Positions 20,201-32,386 of a DNA stretch of 35,103 bases are shown here, in pieces (within the stretch, counting starts at the first letter, position 1; each line of letters begins with the position of its first letter). The position numbers and the translations under genes are program-made. The notes under the pieces are model-generated. The model was given only the letters and a program-made list of their open reading frames with translations. It did no database searches and was not told the origin of the DNA. The DNA comes from Chara braunii (lineage: Eukaryota > Streptophyta > Charophyceae > Charales > Characeae): contig BFEA01000086.1 in assembly GCA_003427395.1 (NCBI GenBank), positions 806,361 through 841,463 of the forward strand. Direction: 5' to 3'.

Positions 20201-22169
20201 ATAACGGTTGCCTGCCGTTGTCCCTGGTGGAACGACATCCGGGTATGGGAAAGTGAGAACCAGGCAAAATAGATAAACTTTCTGTAAACGTATATAGTCG
20301 ATTGTTTGATATCTTGACTATCGTGGGATATATCTTAAGATTGTGGCCTAAGTGCGAGAGTGCTGATTATAAGCATATATGCGGTTTGCTTGAGGAAGGA
20401 AGTGTTTGGCTATACACTTAAGTACTCTGACGCATATAATAAGTAGTCTCAGCGAGCACCTTGTTATCCTAAGTATCTTTTGATAATTAGGTGATACGTG
20501 GCACATCTGATGCCGCCTAGGTTGAGTTGAGGCGATGTTAACATTTCTGAAGTGTATCCACTACTGAACCAAACTTTGTTAATAACTATCAAAGCTCCGA
20601 GGCTAGTGACTTATTACTGGAGTGATGTGCTAAGCCCGCTTTGGGAGATAAAGATGTTAAGCTGAGACGTCCCCCCCTAGTTAATAGAGTGTCGTTTTAG
20701 AGAAGGTTGTTGACAAATGAGCGACATGGATGAGGGGGTGACTGATAAGTGCGAAGTGAGGGCGAGATGTACCGAGTTGTGGTGTGATAGATACGGCGAG
20801 ATGTACCGAGCCTTGACCCTCTGATAGTATCAGTTGGTGGTAAGTTGAGTTACCTAGCAGATTGTCTTAGACATAACTGTCGATGAAAGTTGAGAATTAG
20901 AGGTTACTTAGCTGGCGGTTAGACTAGCCCGAAGAGAGGTTTATGTTTAAATATGTGTAATATATATGTATGTATGCTGTTTTTATGATGGTTTTATCTG
21001 GTTGTTGCCATATATGCATTTTTCTATATTTTGTTTGATATCTGATTGATGACGTATATATGGATTGCCTTTCAATGGGGACAGACTCATGAAACCCACA
21101 TTTGGCATGGGACCAGAGGTGAATGGGGTGACTCACTCATAGGGAAGGTAGTTCTTTCTAATGGGAGTTAGTCAGCATGTATAAATTGTCCTCAGTAGAA
21201 ATGCATTCTTAAATTGTTATCCCCTTGCTGAGACTTAAGAAAGCAGTTATCAGTCTTGAGGATGATAGTGAGACCCACGCCAAAACTATGTTCCTGGTTC
21301 ATTGTGGGATGTTGTTATCTGTCCTTTGAATAAGAAAATAACTACATTATTAGGTAAAAGAGGAGGAAAGAGTTTGTTTCCTTGCTTAAGCCGTGAGGGC
21401 AAAGTTGAACAACTACTGTTTAGCAAGGGTGAGTCTAGAGTGACGACCTAGGTCAGACTCTTGCTAGGTAGGGCCACCATATTTAAAGAGGTGCGGGATC
21501 GTCACCTGTTGTCTTAATAAGTATGAGTGGGGTTGTCTTGCTAACCTTGATAGGTTTAGTAAGGTGCAAGTGCTGGAATCAAAGAGGGTTGCAGTGAGGC
21601 TTGATCTTTAGAGCGGGGCTCAAGAGTCAAGATGTTATCTGACGAGGATTACACCGCCCCTCTGTGATAAATGCTTCGCTTAAGAGTTGAAAGGGTAACA
21701 ATTATATCATGTTATTTACCCATTGCTAGTCTTATTTTTGCCTTATAGAATATGAAATATGTTGTTAAGGTTTATTTCATTATATGACTTCGAATTAAGT
21801 TGGTTTTATGTTGGTTGTCTTTGAAGCATACGTGTTTTTTAACTACAATCCTAACAAATAATTTGTGTTTACCAGACTGGTGATTATTGTTGTAAGTATA
21901 TACTATTTATCATGAGTTGTACGACATTCTGGATTCATGTTTGGAGTATCCACCTATATGGCATATGTATATTATATCCCTCCTAAATAGTGGTTAATGC
22001 TTGAGTTATGATTTGAGGGACTTAATTGTGAATATTTATGTTCTATTTTAGATGAATATTTATTTAAAGACTCTCTTCGGTAACGTTGTTGTTCTGAATA
22101 GATTCCTGTATATGCTTTCATGATGATAACGACTTGATTTAGTAGGGATATATTCTGCATTAGATTTGG
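20201..22169. other. Untranslated leader of the large element
   Basis: About 2 kb with no ORF of note between the primer site and gag. A small direct repeat GGCGAGATGTACCGAG occurs near 20761 and 20796. I see nothing else definite. Confidence 0.45.
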
Positions 22170-23290
22170 TTGCGTAACTCCCTTCGAGCCTCGACCCTAA
22201 CGTCGCTTGTTGTTGTCAAACATGTGATGAGGTCGAGGGAGCTCGAGGTGGAAGGCTCTCAAGAGAAGATTGGGGTCGAGGAACTCGCCTTCCTGTTGGG
22301 TCTGCGAGATTGGGAGGGAGACAACCTACCCAAGGTTGAGATCGACTTTTTCAATGACTATCATGTTTCTGACTTCCTTGACAAGTTTGGGCAGATAGCG
22401 TCTCACTGCGAATGGAATGAGGAGCGGATGCTAAAGGAGGTTATGAAGTATATCCGTATAAGCTTGAAGGAGGAAGTCGGTGGGATAGTTGGAAGAGCGG
22501 GGTCATCATAATTTTTTTTTATGATGACATGTGGAATAAATATCAGTTAGGTGAGGAACAACTGACCAAAGACGATCTTGAGAAGATAGATTGATATAGT
22601 TATGTGTCAGTAGGAAACTTCTTGGCAGAGTATGAGCGCACATCGTGTAAGGTCTAGGCGTTGTCTGAACATGACAAGTGCTTTGTCTTCCTCATGAACT
22701 TCACAGATGCCGAGCAGCGAGACTTGATTCGTGGGACAAAAGGGAGACTAATATGGGAAAGGATCCGAGAGAACTTTGAGCAGGGTGATTTCGACCAGTA
22801 CCTCTGCCATACTCTGCGGAAAGCGAGGAAAAGAAAGGAGTTACAAAGCTGTGGTAAGAGCAGACTTGATGAAGGCACAAAGGAAGTTGTGGCAGGTGTA
22901 AGAGGGAATACGGAGGGTGAGCCCCAGGAGAAGGTTAAAAAGTCTAAGCGAAATCATAAATGGGGTGAAGAGAATAAGGCGAGGGCCTGCATTGATAGAG
23001 CAGAGGAGGTTGAAGTCAGAAACATTGCACCTCATACCTATGAGAGGACAATTGACATTCTGAACCAGGAAAGGAAAGGGAGATGAGGAGATCAAAAGCA
23101 AGTAGATATGGCCCCACCTATAGCTATGTTCTGCCTTCAGGAAAGGTGTGCCCGAGAGGAGGTTTTGTTGTCTGGAAGTAGGACGAGTCGTAGAATGAAG
23201 AGGATGTGGGACCGGCGGGCAAGGATAGTATGTGCTCGTTGCGGAAAGAGTGGTCATACCCCTCGCAGGTGTAAGATAGCCAAGAGGTGA
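22170..23290 (+). pseudogene. Broken gag of the large element, CCHC knuckle intact
   Basis: The first frame (22170-22511) has FFNDYHVSDFLDKFGQIA and EWNEERMLKEVMKYI, typical of a retrotransposon Gag matrix/capsid start. A T9 run (22512-22520) shifts to a frame continuing through YDDMWNKYQLGEEQLTKDDL, EYERTSCKV and DKCFVFLMNFTDAEQRDLI to a basic region. Stops in that frame are at 22592 (TGA), 22655 (TAG) and 23084 (TGA), each one C-to-T step from CGA or CAG. The end carries CARCGKSGHTPRRC (23231-23272), a perfect C-x2-C-x4-H-x4-C zinc knuckle that would bind genomic RNA. It is the only protein-coding remnant I recognise in the interior. Confidence 0.8.
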
Positions 23291-24275
23291 GTTAAGGAGT
23301 GAGACCATCATACTCTAGACAAAGGTTTGGGTCCTCCCAATAACTATTGCTAATGTATTTGCCTCGCCCATAGCCAGAAAGGTGATAGTACAGTGTTAGT
23401 AAGTCCTGAATGACTTATGATTAATTGTTCGGGAGGTTATAGCGGTGTGGAAGATCCAGTTGCTAGACTGCTAGGCGACTATAGGCTTGTGTTGTTTTGG
23501 ACTGAACCTCCAAGTCTTATGAGACATAGATTTCACCCTGTATGTATTCCTGATTTCATGTGGGAACTCTTGTTTCTGGGAGGGTGTGTACGTTCCGAGT
23601 TAGACTACCCACTCTCGAAGGTGTTTTTGTTTATTTGAGTGTAAGTGAAGACTAGATAAGGCTCGATTTAACCATAAGCTGACATTGTTTTCCATTATTT
23701 TTGCGAAAATGTTTAAGGTCGTTGTGAGCATGTCAGTCCTTTATGACTTATGAGTTATACTACACAAGACCTTCTGTTTTTGATTGACACTTGGATTCGC
23801 GGTGATTCGAGGCTTGTGGAGACTTGAGACCTGAGATGGTATGATTTTTCTCTGAGAGCCATCTTGATATGGGTTTTGATTCCCCTGGGTTGCAGGATCA
23901 TGCATGTTCTGGTTGTCATTGACATTCTCACCATGGTGGAATTGTGGGATTTTTTTGTATTTAAGAAGGGAACTTTTGACTGTGTATGATGAAAAAGTGA
24001 CAAAAAAGGGTCAGTGAAGAGTGCTTGAACCAGAGACTCTGAGGGTCAATGAAATGAGGAAAACCCAATTATCAGTGAAGGATTTCTGGGAGGTTTACGA
24101 GATCCAGAAATCATATTGAGAGAGAGGTTATGCCCGAGGGCGGCCTAAACGGGTGATGGTCTTATTGGGAGCCATATCCGAGTGGAAGACATCTTAAAAG
24201 AGTATGGGGAATGCCTATCCTTGAGTGGGAAGAATAACTGAAAGATTTTTTTGGTTTAGAGATCTGCCTTCCTGA
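23291..24275. other. Interior after gag, no recognisable pol
   Basis: Where protease and RT would be expected I see no active-site or YMDD-type motif in any frame. A 73-codon + ORF (23417-23638) has no recognisable domain. Confidence 0.5.
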
Positions 24276-24570
24276 CATGTATACAACGACCACTCTGCCC
24301 TAGGCTCATAACTGTCAGCGAGGGACGCGCGACAGGGAAACCTGTCACGTATACGGGACCCTAACTTGACCCTTGGTTATGGACTACGAGTGGTTTAGTC
24401 TGCGTCAGAAGGTAGGGGTTATACTGTCATGTATACATCAATGTCACCCAACCCAAGGTTCATAATTGCCAGTAAAAGAGACTCACGGCAGGGAAACCTG
24501 TCATATATATGAGACCCTCACTTGGCCCTTGTTTGTGAACTGCGAGCGGCTAGGCTGCGACATTATTTCC
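24276..24570 (+). repeat. 152-bp tandem duplication with GAAA-loop hairpins
   Basis: Units starting at CATGTATACA (24276 and 24428) repeat with moderate divergence. Each contains a 6-bp stem closed by a GAAA tetraloop: GACAGG-GAAA-CCTGTC (24331-24346) and GGCAGG-GAAA-CCTGTC (24487-24502). The single stem change turns an A-U pair into a G-U pair, so the RNA hairpin is kept. Confidence 0.75.
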
Positions 24571-25518
24571 CGTGATTGAGAAAAATCAAACGAAAATGGT
24601 TGATTATGGTGAGATTTTGAGAAGTATAAACTGTGAGTTTGATTTGGAAGAAAATTATGAGAGTTTGCTCACTGAGCAAAGCTTAAGGGTGAGATTGATA
24701 AGATGTATGATGAAAGCGAAAAACCCTATACATAAAAGTAGGAGTTATAGACCAAAGAGGTGATTTTTTTATCATCATTTTTAAAAGACTAAGTGAATAT
24801 CACCACCCATCCCTTTGATGAATCACTAAAGTGAGTGGCTTTTGAGTAACAGTAATGGCTTCAAGTTGTGGATTTGGACTTAACGGGGCCCTACCCATAC
24901 GGTACATTTGTGGTATGTGTGATGGGGTCGAACACCCTCATCTTCTAGATTAGCTGAAAGATTGAGGTGTTTGACTAAACCCCCACAATGGGGTGTCCCT
25001 TTAAGGAAAGCTCGAAAATTGTATAGATCAGTTGAAATTGAGTAATTGGTGTGTATGAAAAGAAAAAAATATAAATAAAGATTGAGATCCTGAAATTTGA
25101 CCCACCACTTAGTCTGAGTCTTAGCTAATGGTAGGGTGATCAGGGTGTCCGACGCGATAAAATATCGTTCAACGGGACCGAGGATGGTGTAGTTTTGATT
25201 TTGGATAACTTTTTGTCCGTGATTATAGCGGGTGGAAAGTGACTTTGTCCACTTTGTTGAATTAGAGGACCATAGAGGTTAAAGCGTGTCAATGCTTAGC
25301 CGATTATTCGACGATTGTAGATTTTGACCACTGACACTAGTTGTTCTGAGAAAACGAGGTTTGGAGTCGATATAACTTAATGATCGTTTTTGATAAGTTA
25401 ATGACTCAAGAGAGGATGTTATATATTTTTTCTCGAGACTGCGTTTACAACAATATTTGAATAAAAATGCTTGGTGCGATGGGGACGTCGCTTACTAGGG
25501 TCCGGGAAGACCGTCGTA
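24571..25518. other. Interior stretch, no supported gene
   Basis: A 63-codon + ORF (24572-24763) is Lys/Glu-rich and unrecognised. The remainder has no feature I can support. Confidence 0.4.
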
Positions 25519-25552
25519 CCAAATACCCTTATACCTTTACAAGGGTATTTGG
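25519..25552. repeat. Perfect 12-bp hairpin
   Basis: CCAAATACCCTT (25519-25530), a 10-base loop, then AAGGGTATTTGG (25541-25552). The stem has no mismatch. Its role is unknown. Confidence 0.85.
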
Positions 25553-26580
25553 CGTGCCTTTTGCAAGTCATGCTGGTGGGCCCTTGTCCGTAGTTTAGTA
25601 GCGCGAGTGAGGGGTGTCAATGGCGAGATGTAGCCATGCGCGGGTCGGGCATACGTGGCATGTGAGGTGCGTCGGCGACGGGATGCAACCCTGTGCGGCT
25701 AGGGTGTGCGAGGCGTTGTAGGCCTGAGGGACGCGTGACCCCACGTCCCCTTAATTTTTGGTGCTTTTATTTTTATGCAGTAGTACCTTTATTATTGTTA
25801 TTATTCCCATTTTTATTTTTTGCGCCTTTGACCCAGTGATCGGTTTCAGGGTCAGCGTCGGGAACGACGGGCCTAGCCCAGTGGCTACGTCACCGGGTGC
25901 GGGTGGCCGACACGACAATCAAGGACCTTGACCACGTACTTCGTCGGGCCCGTTTGGGTTTCTACGTATTTGGAGTGCTGACAAAAGTTTTCCATTCCAC
26001 CCACGTTGAAGCACAGACCGAAGTGGTCAACGTGCGTGGACGTGGCGGGGTCCGTGGTCGTGGCTTCCCTCGTTTCCCACTTGGAAAGCGTCGATAGCCT
26101 AAGGGAGAACATTCTGAGTGGGCCGTAGGACTGCAGCCCGAGGGAGGCAAGGGTTGCTATTGGCGCACCATCCGCCGACAATGGTCTGCTGTGAGAGGCT
26201 TAAGTGTGAGCATGCCCAGCCCCAAGGCCTGCCGTGGAGTGGTCTGAGTATGAACTGTGCCGATTGGACCCAAAATGTGGGAATTGTGGGTTGGGTACAG
26301 TGGGATTGGGGGCACCAGTGGGAGGCTGCCGCAGTGTTGGCTGTGCGGCAAGGCTGCCCCAACGGTTGTTCCATGGGACACCTCCCCACCTCGGCCTCCA
26401 AACTGCCCTCACTCAGGCCCATGCTACAGATATAGCAGGGGGCCAGCATCCTCCTACTTGCTGCGCTGCAGCACGGTCGGTGGTCGGGGCTGATAGCTGC
26501 GGCAGGTAAGTTGATACACACCTCTAGCGGATTCCGACTTTCATGATCACTAGCCCGCTGTCTGTATCGAGTAGGACCCG
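25553..26580. other. 3' interior of the large element
   Basis: A loosely repeated 50-bp GC-rich unit (about 25619-25670 and 25671-25725) begins with GGCGA in both copies. Short overlapping ORFs lie on both strands between 25885 and 26602, none with a recognisable domain. A polypurine tract should end this region but none is clear; the last bases read AGTAGGACCCG. Confidence 0.4.
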
Positions 26581-28959
26581 TGCGGAGTAAGGGAGAGTGC
26601 ACAACGTAGCGCAGATGGAAGGCAGCAACGTAGCGTAGATGGGAGGCAGCGGCTTAGCGCAGATAGGAGGCAGCGAAAGGTGGGGATGAACCAGGGCGCG
26701 ATCTCGCGCCTGGTGCATTCGTGGAGGGGAGATGGTGAAAGAAACGAGTGAGCGCGACTGAAGATGCACTACTCGCTCATTCCTTAGCGAAAACGGGCGA
26801 ATGAAGATTCGTTTCCAATGTTTTTGGCCATGGCGAAACGAATCATGGAGCAGTCAGAATTCGATTTTACTGGCTGGTTTGGGCGCTGCAGAGAAAATGG
26901 GTGCGCGGAGGTCTCGCGATATGGCGGAGATGGCAGCGGAGAAGATCGAAGGTTTCGTTCGATTCACAATGGAATCGAATGAGTTAGAGTGTTACTCGGG
27001 GGTTTTTTATCGTTGCGAGTAGAGTAGCAAAGTCAGTTTTGGTGTGAAGTTAGGAGTATGGGAGTTGATAAAGAAAGGCAGTGCACGGTGGCTATGGTGG
27101 AAGCGAGCAAGATGGAAGCGGGGAATGTGGTTTTCACTCGATCCTTGACGGAATCGAGTGGGGTAAAAACCTATACTGAGGTTTTGGGGAGCTGCGAGCG
27201 GAATAGCGGCATCGGATTCAACGATGGAGCAATCAGTTTTGCAGTGCAAGCATTGTGAGGTGCGTGGGGAAAGTGTTTTGAGTCTACAACGCATCTTCCC
27301 GCTTTTTAAGGGAAGATTGATTTTTCTTTTGCATAAATTGGCGAGCGCATGAACGGGGTGAGTTTTCTTCTCAAACGCGTCACTTTGATCGCAGCTATCC
27401 TCTCCTCATTGTAGACAGTCTATGAGCGCACAAGGTTCGGTGTCCGCACCTCCCCCACGACACTCTTCACTGCCTGTATGAACCTGGTCGGAGGGGGGGC
27501 CGGATACCGGTCCGAGGGAAGGTAAGGGATCTCGGTTGTTTCGTGGCCGATCTTAACAGGGAAAGAGGCGTTCCCGGGGTTTTTGCCCCGGGCGAATCGA
27601 ATGGGATGGTCAGATTAGGATGATAGTTAGTAGAAGATTAGTTAGAGGGGATATGAGGTGTGTGGGAACGATGGCGAAGGTGGGCACGGCGAAGCGGGAA
27701 ACGTGAGCCTCACTCGGTCCGTTACGATTCCGGGTGGGTGAAGAGGCTGATTTGAGGCTTCGAAGCATGGCGAAGAGAAGGGGGATGCCGTGTTTTGGAC
27801 TCCAGCGGGGGAGGTTGGGTGGAGTAAGCATCAGGAGCTGCGGCCGAGGGGAGGAATTGGCAACGGGCGGATGCACCTAGCTGCGATTTAGTGAAGATTT
27901 CATGTTGATTTTACCCCTCCTTTCGAAGGAAGTAGCGAGGTGAAGTGTAGATAGAGACTTACCTATTACGCGGTGAGTTGCTCCTCCTATCGACGGAAAA
28001 CTCTCCCCCTCCTCGTACATTCGCACGGTAACTCGTGGACTTGACAATACTCTAACGGGACGTTCATTCAAATTTTGCTCAGGTCTGTACACTGGGTGTG
28101 CGGAGCCAAACTCGTATGAGGAAACAGGGGAGGTAGGGGCGAGATAGAGAGGTGCGTGGTCAGCAGAGAGGGAGAGAGAGAGAGCGAGTTGGTTGGAGCC
28201 AATCAAGCGGGAGTAGGTCGCTAACAGCCGGTGAGGAGGGCAGACCGTACACAGTCAATTAGGTGGGCGGATGCGACCGGCGACGTGGTGCATCGTGCCT
28301 CACCAATGGTACTGGCCCACAGAGGCAGGGACTGGCGCTGCAGGATGAGCAGAAAGTCAGGCTATATGAGTATGCGTCTCAATGTGGATATAAGCTGAGA
28401 AGAGGTGTATGTGCTTTTCCTTTTGCGTTAAGATTGAGTGATTGGCGATTACTTTTACTCTGTACGTTCCACTACAACTTTTCGAGCGCATATCGTGTGT
28501 TGAGTGCCCTCTTTCCCCCTTCAGACGGAGTCGCGGTTCTGATATGGCCATGATCTTTGGCTGAAGTGAAGCAACTGACCGTGTTCTCCGCGCCAACTAA
28601 CTGAAGTCTTTAAGTGAGCGGATGTTGCTAGGACTGTTGTTGTTCCTAACACCCAACTGCTAAGGGAGCACTCCGAGGGGGTGCGTTCTGGCTCACCCAG
28701 ATTGGTGTACGGTAATCATTTGCTTTCCTTCTATAAACCCAGTATAACCCCTACTTGTATTCATGACTATGTTTGATTGAGTATGTTGCCTGTCTCCCTA
28801 TTTTGAATTTCAGTTTGACTTTCAGGATACAATTCAGACTAAGTAAAGGAATGATTGTGCAAATTCAGTTTCAGTTTTTGTTGTTTGACTGAAAGCAGAT
28901 TGTCGGATTGGATCTGGGGGGGGGAAGGTTAGGAGGAAGGCATTATTGCATGTTTGACT

Positions 28960-29792
28960 GGGTCAATTAAGGCTGGGAAGTCCCCATAAGTTTGGGGAGA
29001 CCCTGTGCTATGTTTATTATGGATTGCGTGGAGCGTCAGACCATTCTATAAGTTTAGGTGGTCTGATAATTCTGGAGGCTGGGAAGTCCCCATAAGTTTG
29101 GGGAGACCCAGTGCTGTGGGATTGCATGGAGAGTCAGACCATTCTATAAGCTTAGGTGGTCTGGTTGCTCAGACGTGTGAGGGCTGAATGTGAATGACTT
29201 TTTAGGGACCAAGCATGTTCCATAAGTTTCGGTGGCTTTGTTGCCTTATTTACTTGGGTTTTTTCAGTTTTTTCAGTTTTTAAACGAAGATATCTGAGCA
29301 TGTTCCATAAGTTTGGGTGACTCAGTCTCCTACTGCTTTGGCTTTAAGAAGCATGAATCAGGCAGAAAACCAGACTGTTCTGTAAGTTCAGGTGGTCTGA
29401 CTCAAAGTCTCGCACATGTTGGAACCCAAATGTTATAATTTGACTATAATCTATTACTATTTTTATCTATGAACAGGCTAGTCAGGCAGGGTCCCATAAG
29501 TTTGGGTGGCGTGACTATAGCCCTATCACCAACTGAAGAGAGTACTAATTAAGAATAAATTTGTGGTACGAAGGGGCAGACTGAATATTGAGCTGAAGAT
29601 GATCGGTTTAGTTATATGCTATGTCAAAAGACTAAGTGTAGACAATTATATAAAGTTATGATACTTAAACAGTTCAGGGAGATTAGGGTGACTTAGTCAT
29701 ATGCCAAAAGAAGATAAAAGTTGTTGTGCCCTGTGTTTGTGTATACTCCATGGCTGAGCTAGACATGTTTCATAAGTTTGGGTGGTCTAGCT
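28960..29792 (+). repeat. Array of nine hairpins with a conserved loop core, right LTR
   Basis: This is the counterpart of 16606-17435, with the same nine cores. Several stems are better preserved here: TCAGACCA/TGGTCTGA (29036-29043 with 29059-29066), CTGAG/CTCAG in the sixth, CAGAC/GTCTG (29371-29375 with 29395-29399) in the seventh, GGCTAGTCA with TGACTATAGCC (29476-29484 with 29512-29522, two-base bulge) in the eighth, and AGCTAGAC/GTCTAGCT (29757-29764 with 29785-29792) in the ninth. The fifth stem is weakened (CTTTGT against ACCAAG). A degenerate tenth copy may lie near 29856. Confidence 0.8.
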
Positions 29793-30084
29793 TTATGCTG
29801 TATGTAAGTTGGGTATAAAGGAGATAAAGCATTGAAAGACTACCAACTATTGTTTCATAAGTTGACTTTGGGCTGGTCAGAGTACTTATCTTTGTGGTTT
29901 GGCCTGCATGTGACTGAGTGCGACTACTGCTTAGTCTGAGTTTCAGTTTGATAGGTAGTTGTTTTAGTTGCTCGCCATGTGCTAGAGCCATAAGAGTTAG
30001 TTTCAATTCCTGCATTTTTCGAGCTAAGTTTATTTTTACTTAGGTCAATTTCTGCATTTTCTGGGATCTTTTATTATACGTGGC

Positions 30085-30660
30085 TTTGTATAAATTCTGG
30101 TAAGCTACTTTCTCTACGGGAAGTGCTGCCGAAATTTTTACAAAACCAAGGAGTTAGTCAAATTTTGTCTTTTCAACGTTCAATTTGGTAAAGTTTTATA
30201 TATATACTTAGTAAAAATCTGGGAAGTCTCATTTTCTAAAAGGAGTGCTGCCCAAATTTTTGCTAATTTAGGGTGTTAGATAAAAATGGACCTTGGGAAG
30301 TCAAAGTCATCTTTGAATTATGAACTTGGCACTGTATAAATTCTGGTAAGCTACTTTCTCTACCGGAAGTGCTGCCGAAATTTTTGCAAATCTAAGGAGT
30401 TAGTAAAAACTTAACTTTTCAAATGTTCAACTTATCTGATTTTATATATATGGCTTGATAAAAATCTAGGAATTTTTCTTTTCTAAAAGGAATGTTGTCC
30501 AAATTTTTACTAATCCAGGGAGTTAGACAAAATTGAACTTTGGAAGGTTGAAAATTATTTTTGGTTTCATATTTAGGCTGATATAAATTCTGGAAAGACA
30601 TTTTTCCTACGGGAAGCGTTGCCGAAATTTTCTTAATTTAGAGGAGATAGATGATATTTT
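30085..30660 (+). repeat. 123-bp tandem array, right LTR
   Basis: Five units with the GCTGCC (or GTTGYC) landmark at 30125, 30247, 30371, 30494 and 30618, spacings 122, 124, 123 and 124 bp. Two subtypes alternate: one with TAAATTCTGGTAAGCTACTT and one with TAAAAATCTGGGAAGTCTC. The unit length is shorter than a typical 160-180 bp plant centromeric repeat. Confidence 0.85.
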
Positions 30661-31430
30661 GACAGGTGACGACTATGGCGATCCACTCTGTATGGGGGAG
30701 ATTCTGCCATAGGTCTACCTTTCTTTGGGTACTAGCTTAGAGATAGACCTAGGCTTGGTTATCAAGAGAACCTTGAGTAAGAACGTGTCATGGGGATTTG
30801 TCTCCCATACACTGATTATTTAGCTTGCGCATTGACTTGTCGTATTATCCAGGTCTTCTGTCGACATTTGATCTAGAATCCGGATTAGTTTCAGCTTGAT
30901 CCTACGAGGATCATTTTCTGTTATCACTGATAACAGATCGGTTGGTTGATCGCCGACTTGTCGGCTCACGACACAACCTTGCTTACACCTGTATCTCAAC
31001 TTGATGGCCTTAGCCCTAAGATTTGATATGTTTCTTTGAGGGTCTCAACCGAGCTTCTTTTAAATTATCATTACAAAGAACTTATGAGATTTATGGAAAG
31101 TTGGATTATGACTGAGGCTTGAGTGTATGAGGCGTGGTGTGAGTTATAGGGAACAATAAAGTTGACCAGATTGGTGTATGACAATTTGGCTATCGTGTGT
31201 GTCTGTGTTTTTATGCAGGTTAGTATTTTGAAACTTGGTATATGAGCCATACTTTGGAGGCAGTGAGAATGACAACCATGTGACGCACGATCTGCATACC
31301 TGATGGGTCTATGTTTTCCCCTTCCTTTGTTGTGATCTCAAGTCCTGATTTGATAGATGAGTCTTGGTTGTTTATTTATTTACTGATCGATTTTTGCTTA
31401 TTAATTTTTATGGTTGGACATTGTAGTCCG

Positions 31431-32386
31431 TGACAGCCGTCAAAGTCAAACCCCTTGACTTCTTTCCAAACCCTGGATGATAGAGCTGGCCTCCATGGCC
31501 ATAAGAGACGATTGCCACACCAGGCATGAACCTGTGTACCACCCACTCTCCGCAGGGTGCAGAAGAGGGTGTAGTTTTCAACTGCACTTGGCGGTTGTCC
31601 AATGTCCAGAGATCATTCTCTCAAGGCGTGTATCAGCCGACACTTAAGTGTCGAACGCGACCCTCGAGATTAACGAGGACCGCATAAGTATGGGTACCAC
31701 ATAGTACGTCATCACTACAACCGCTTGCGTACGCTTGCATTGTGAGTCAATATGGGTTAGCCCTACGTCCGTGCGGTTTTATACTAAGTCTCGCACGCGA
31801 CGCTTATCCGATTTCCACATCGGAGAGTTATTGAATGGCAACTAAGGGACAAGGAGTGTTGTCGCGTTGTTTGTTCAATGTCGTTCAGTATATGTACGTG
31901 TGCATGTGCGTGCATTTTATTTTTATGTTCTATAGAGTGGTGTACGCCTAGTCTGTGGGATGCATTCTAGTCGACCAATGACGGGTCGCGGTTGGGACCT
32001 CAGCCCTGCAAGATGCTTGTTTGCGTGCGGGTCCGATAGAGGCGTGCTACCGCGTGAATACCCTATGCTACAGCGAACGAGAAACGCTATCGGCTGGTCC
32101 ACTTTTGCGATTGCAACTAATCAGTTTTCGTACTGTGGACTGGTAGCTCGGCGGGGATACACCCACCGATGGGAGGTGACATCTCCCGTAAGGTGGAGGT
32201 AAGTCGTGCCTTGCGTAGACCCTATCCTGTCGTAGGGGCTCGGGAGAGGTATGCTGGCGCACTCGGCCGGAGCGGCTTGCGGAAGCTCCATGTGTATTTT
32301 CGCAGAAGGTGTAGATCAACTCCTGCGTGACACGGCCGGGAGGGTCCCGCGCTGCCTTGTGCGGTGCCAGACCGATGCGATCGACA
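31431..32386 (+). repeat. 957-bp LTR terminal module, right
   Basis: Counterpart of 19225-20181 and 1823-2690, starting TGACAGCC and ending TCGACA. The DNA after it (from 32387) differs from that after the other two copies. Confidence 0.75.

Larger units (their letters stand above)
13642..32386 (+). mobile_element. Large non-autonomous LTR retrotransposon (LARD-like)
   Basis: Two giant direct repeats flank a 6.4-kb interior (20182-26580) that holds a primer-binding site, a 2-kb leader, and a broken gag with a zinc knuckle. No RT, RNase H or integrase motif is visible anywhere in the interior. Large retrotransposon derivatives (LARDs) in plants have LTRs of about 4.5 kb and no pol, and Ogre-type elements have LTRs up to about 5 kb, so 5.8-6.5 kb would be extreme. 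Replication would need enzymes from an autonomous relative. No clear polypurine tract precedes 26581, which weakens the placement of the right LTR start. Confidence 0.65.
26581..32386 (+). repeat. Giant right LTR (5.8 kb) of the large element
   Basis: Copy of 13642-20181, beginning TGCGGAGTAAGG and ending ATCGACA. The first base pair is TG here and AG in the left copy, consistent with an original TG terminus. It lacks the 606-bp segment and the retroposon but keeps two 123-bp units (about 30460-30710) that the left copy has lost. No primer site follows it, so it is the 3' LTR. Confidence 0.65.

Noticed and set aside
26099-26602. 167-codon - strand ORF before the right LTR
   Set aside because: Several long ORFs overlap on both strands in GC-rich DNA, none with a recognisable domain, and it runs across the LTR boundary.
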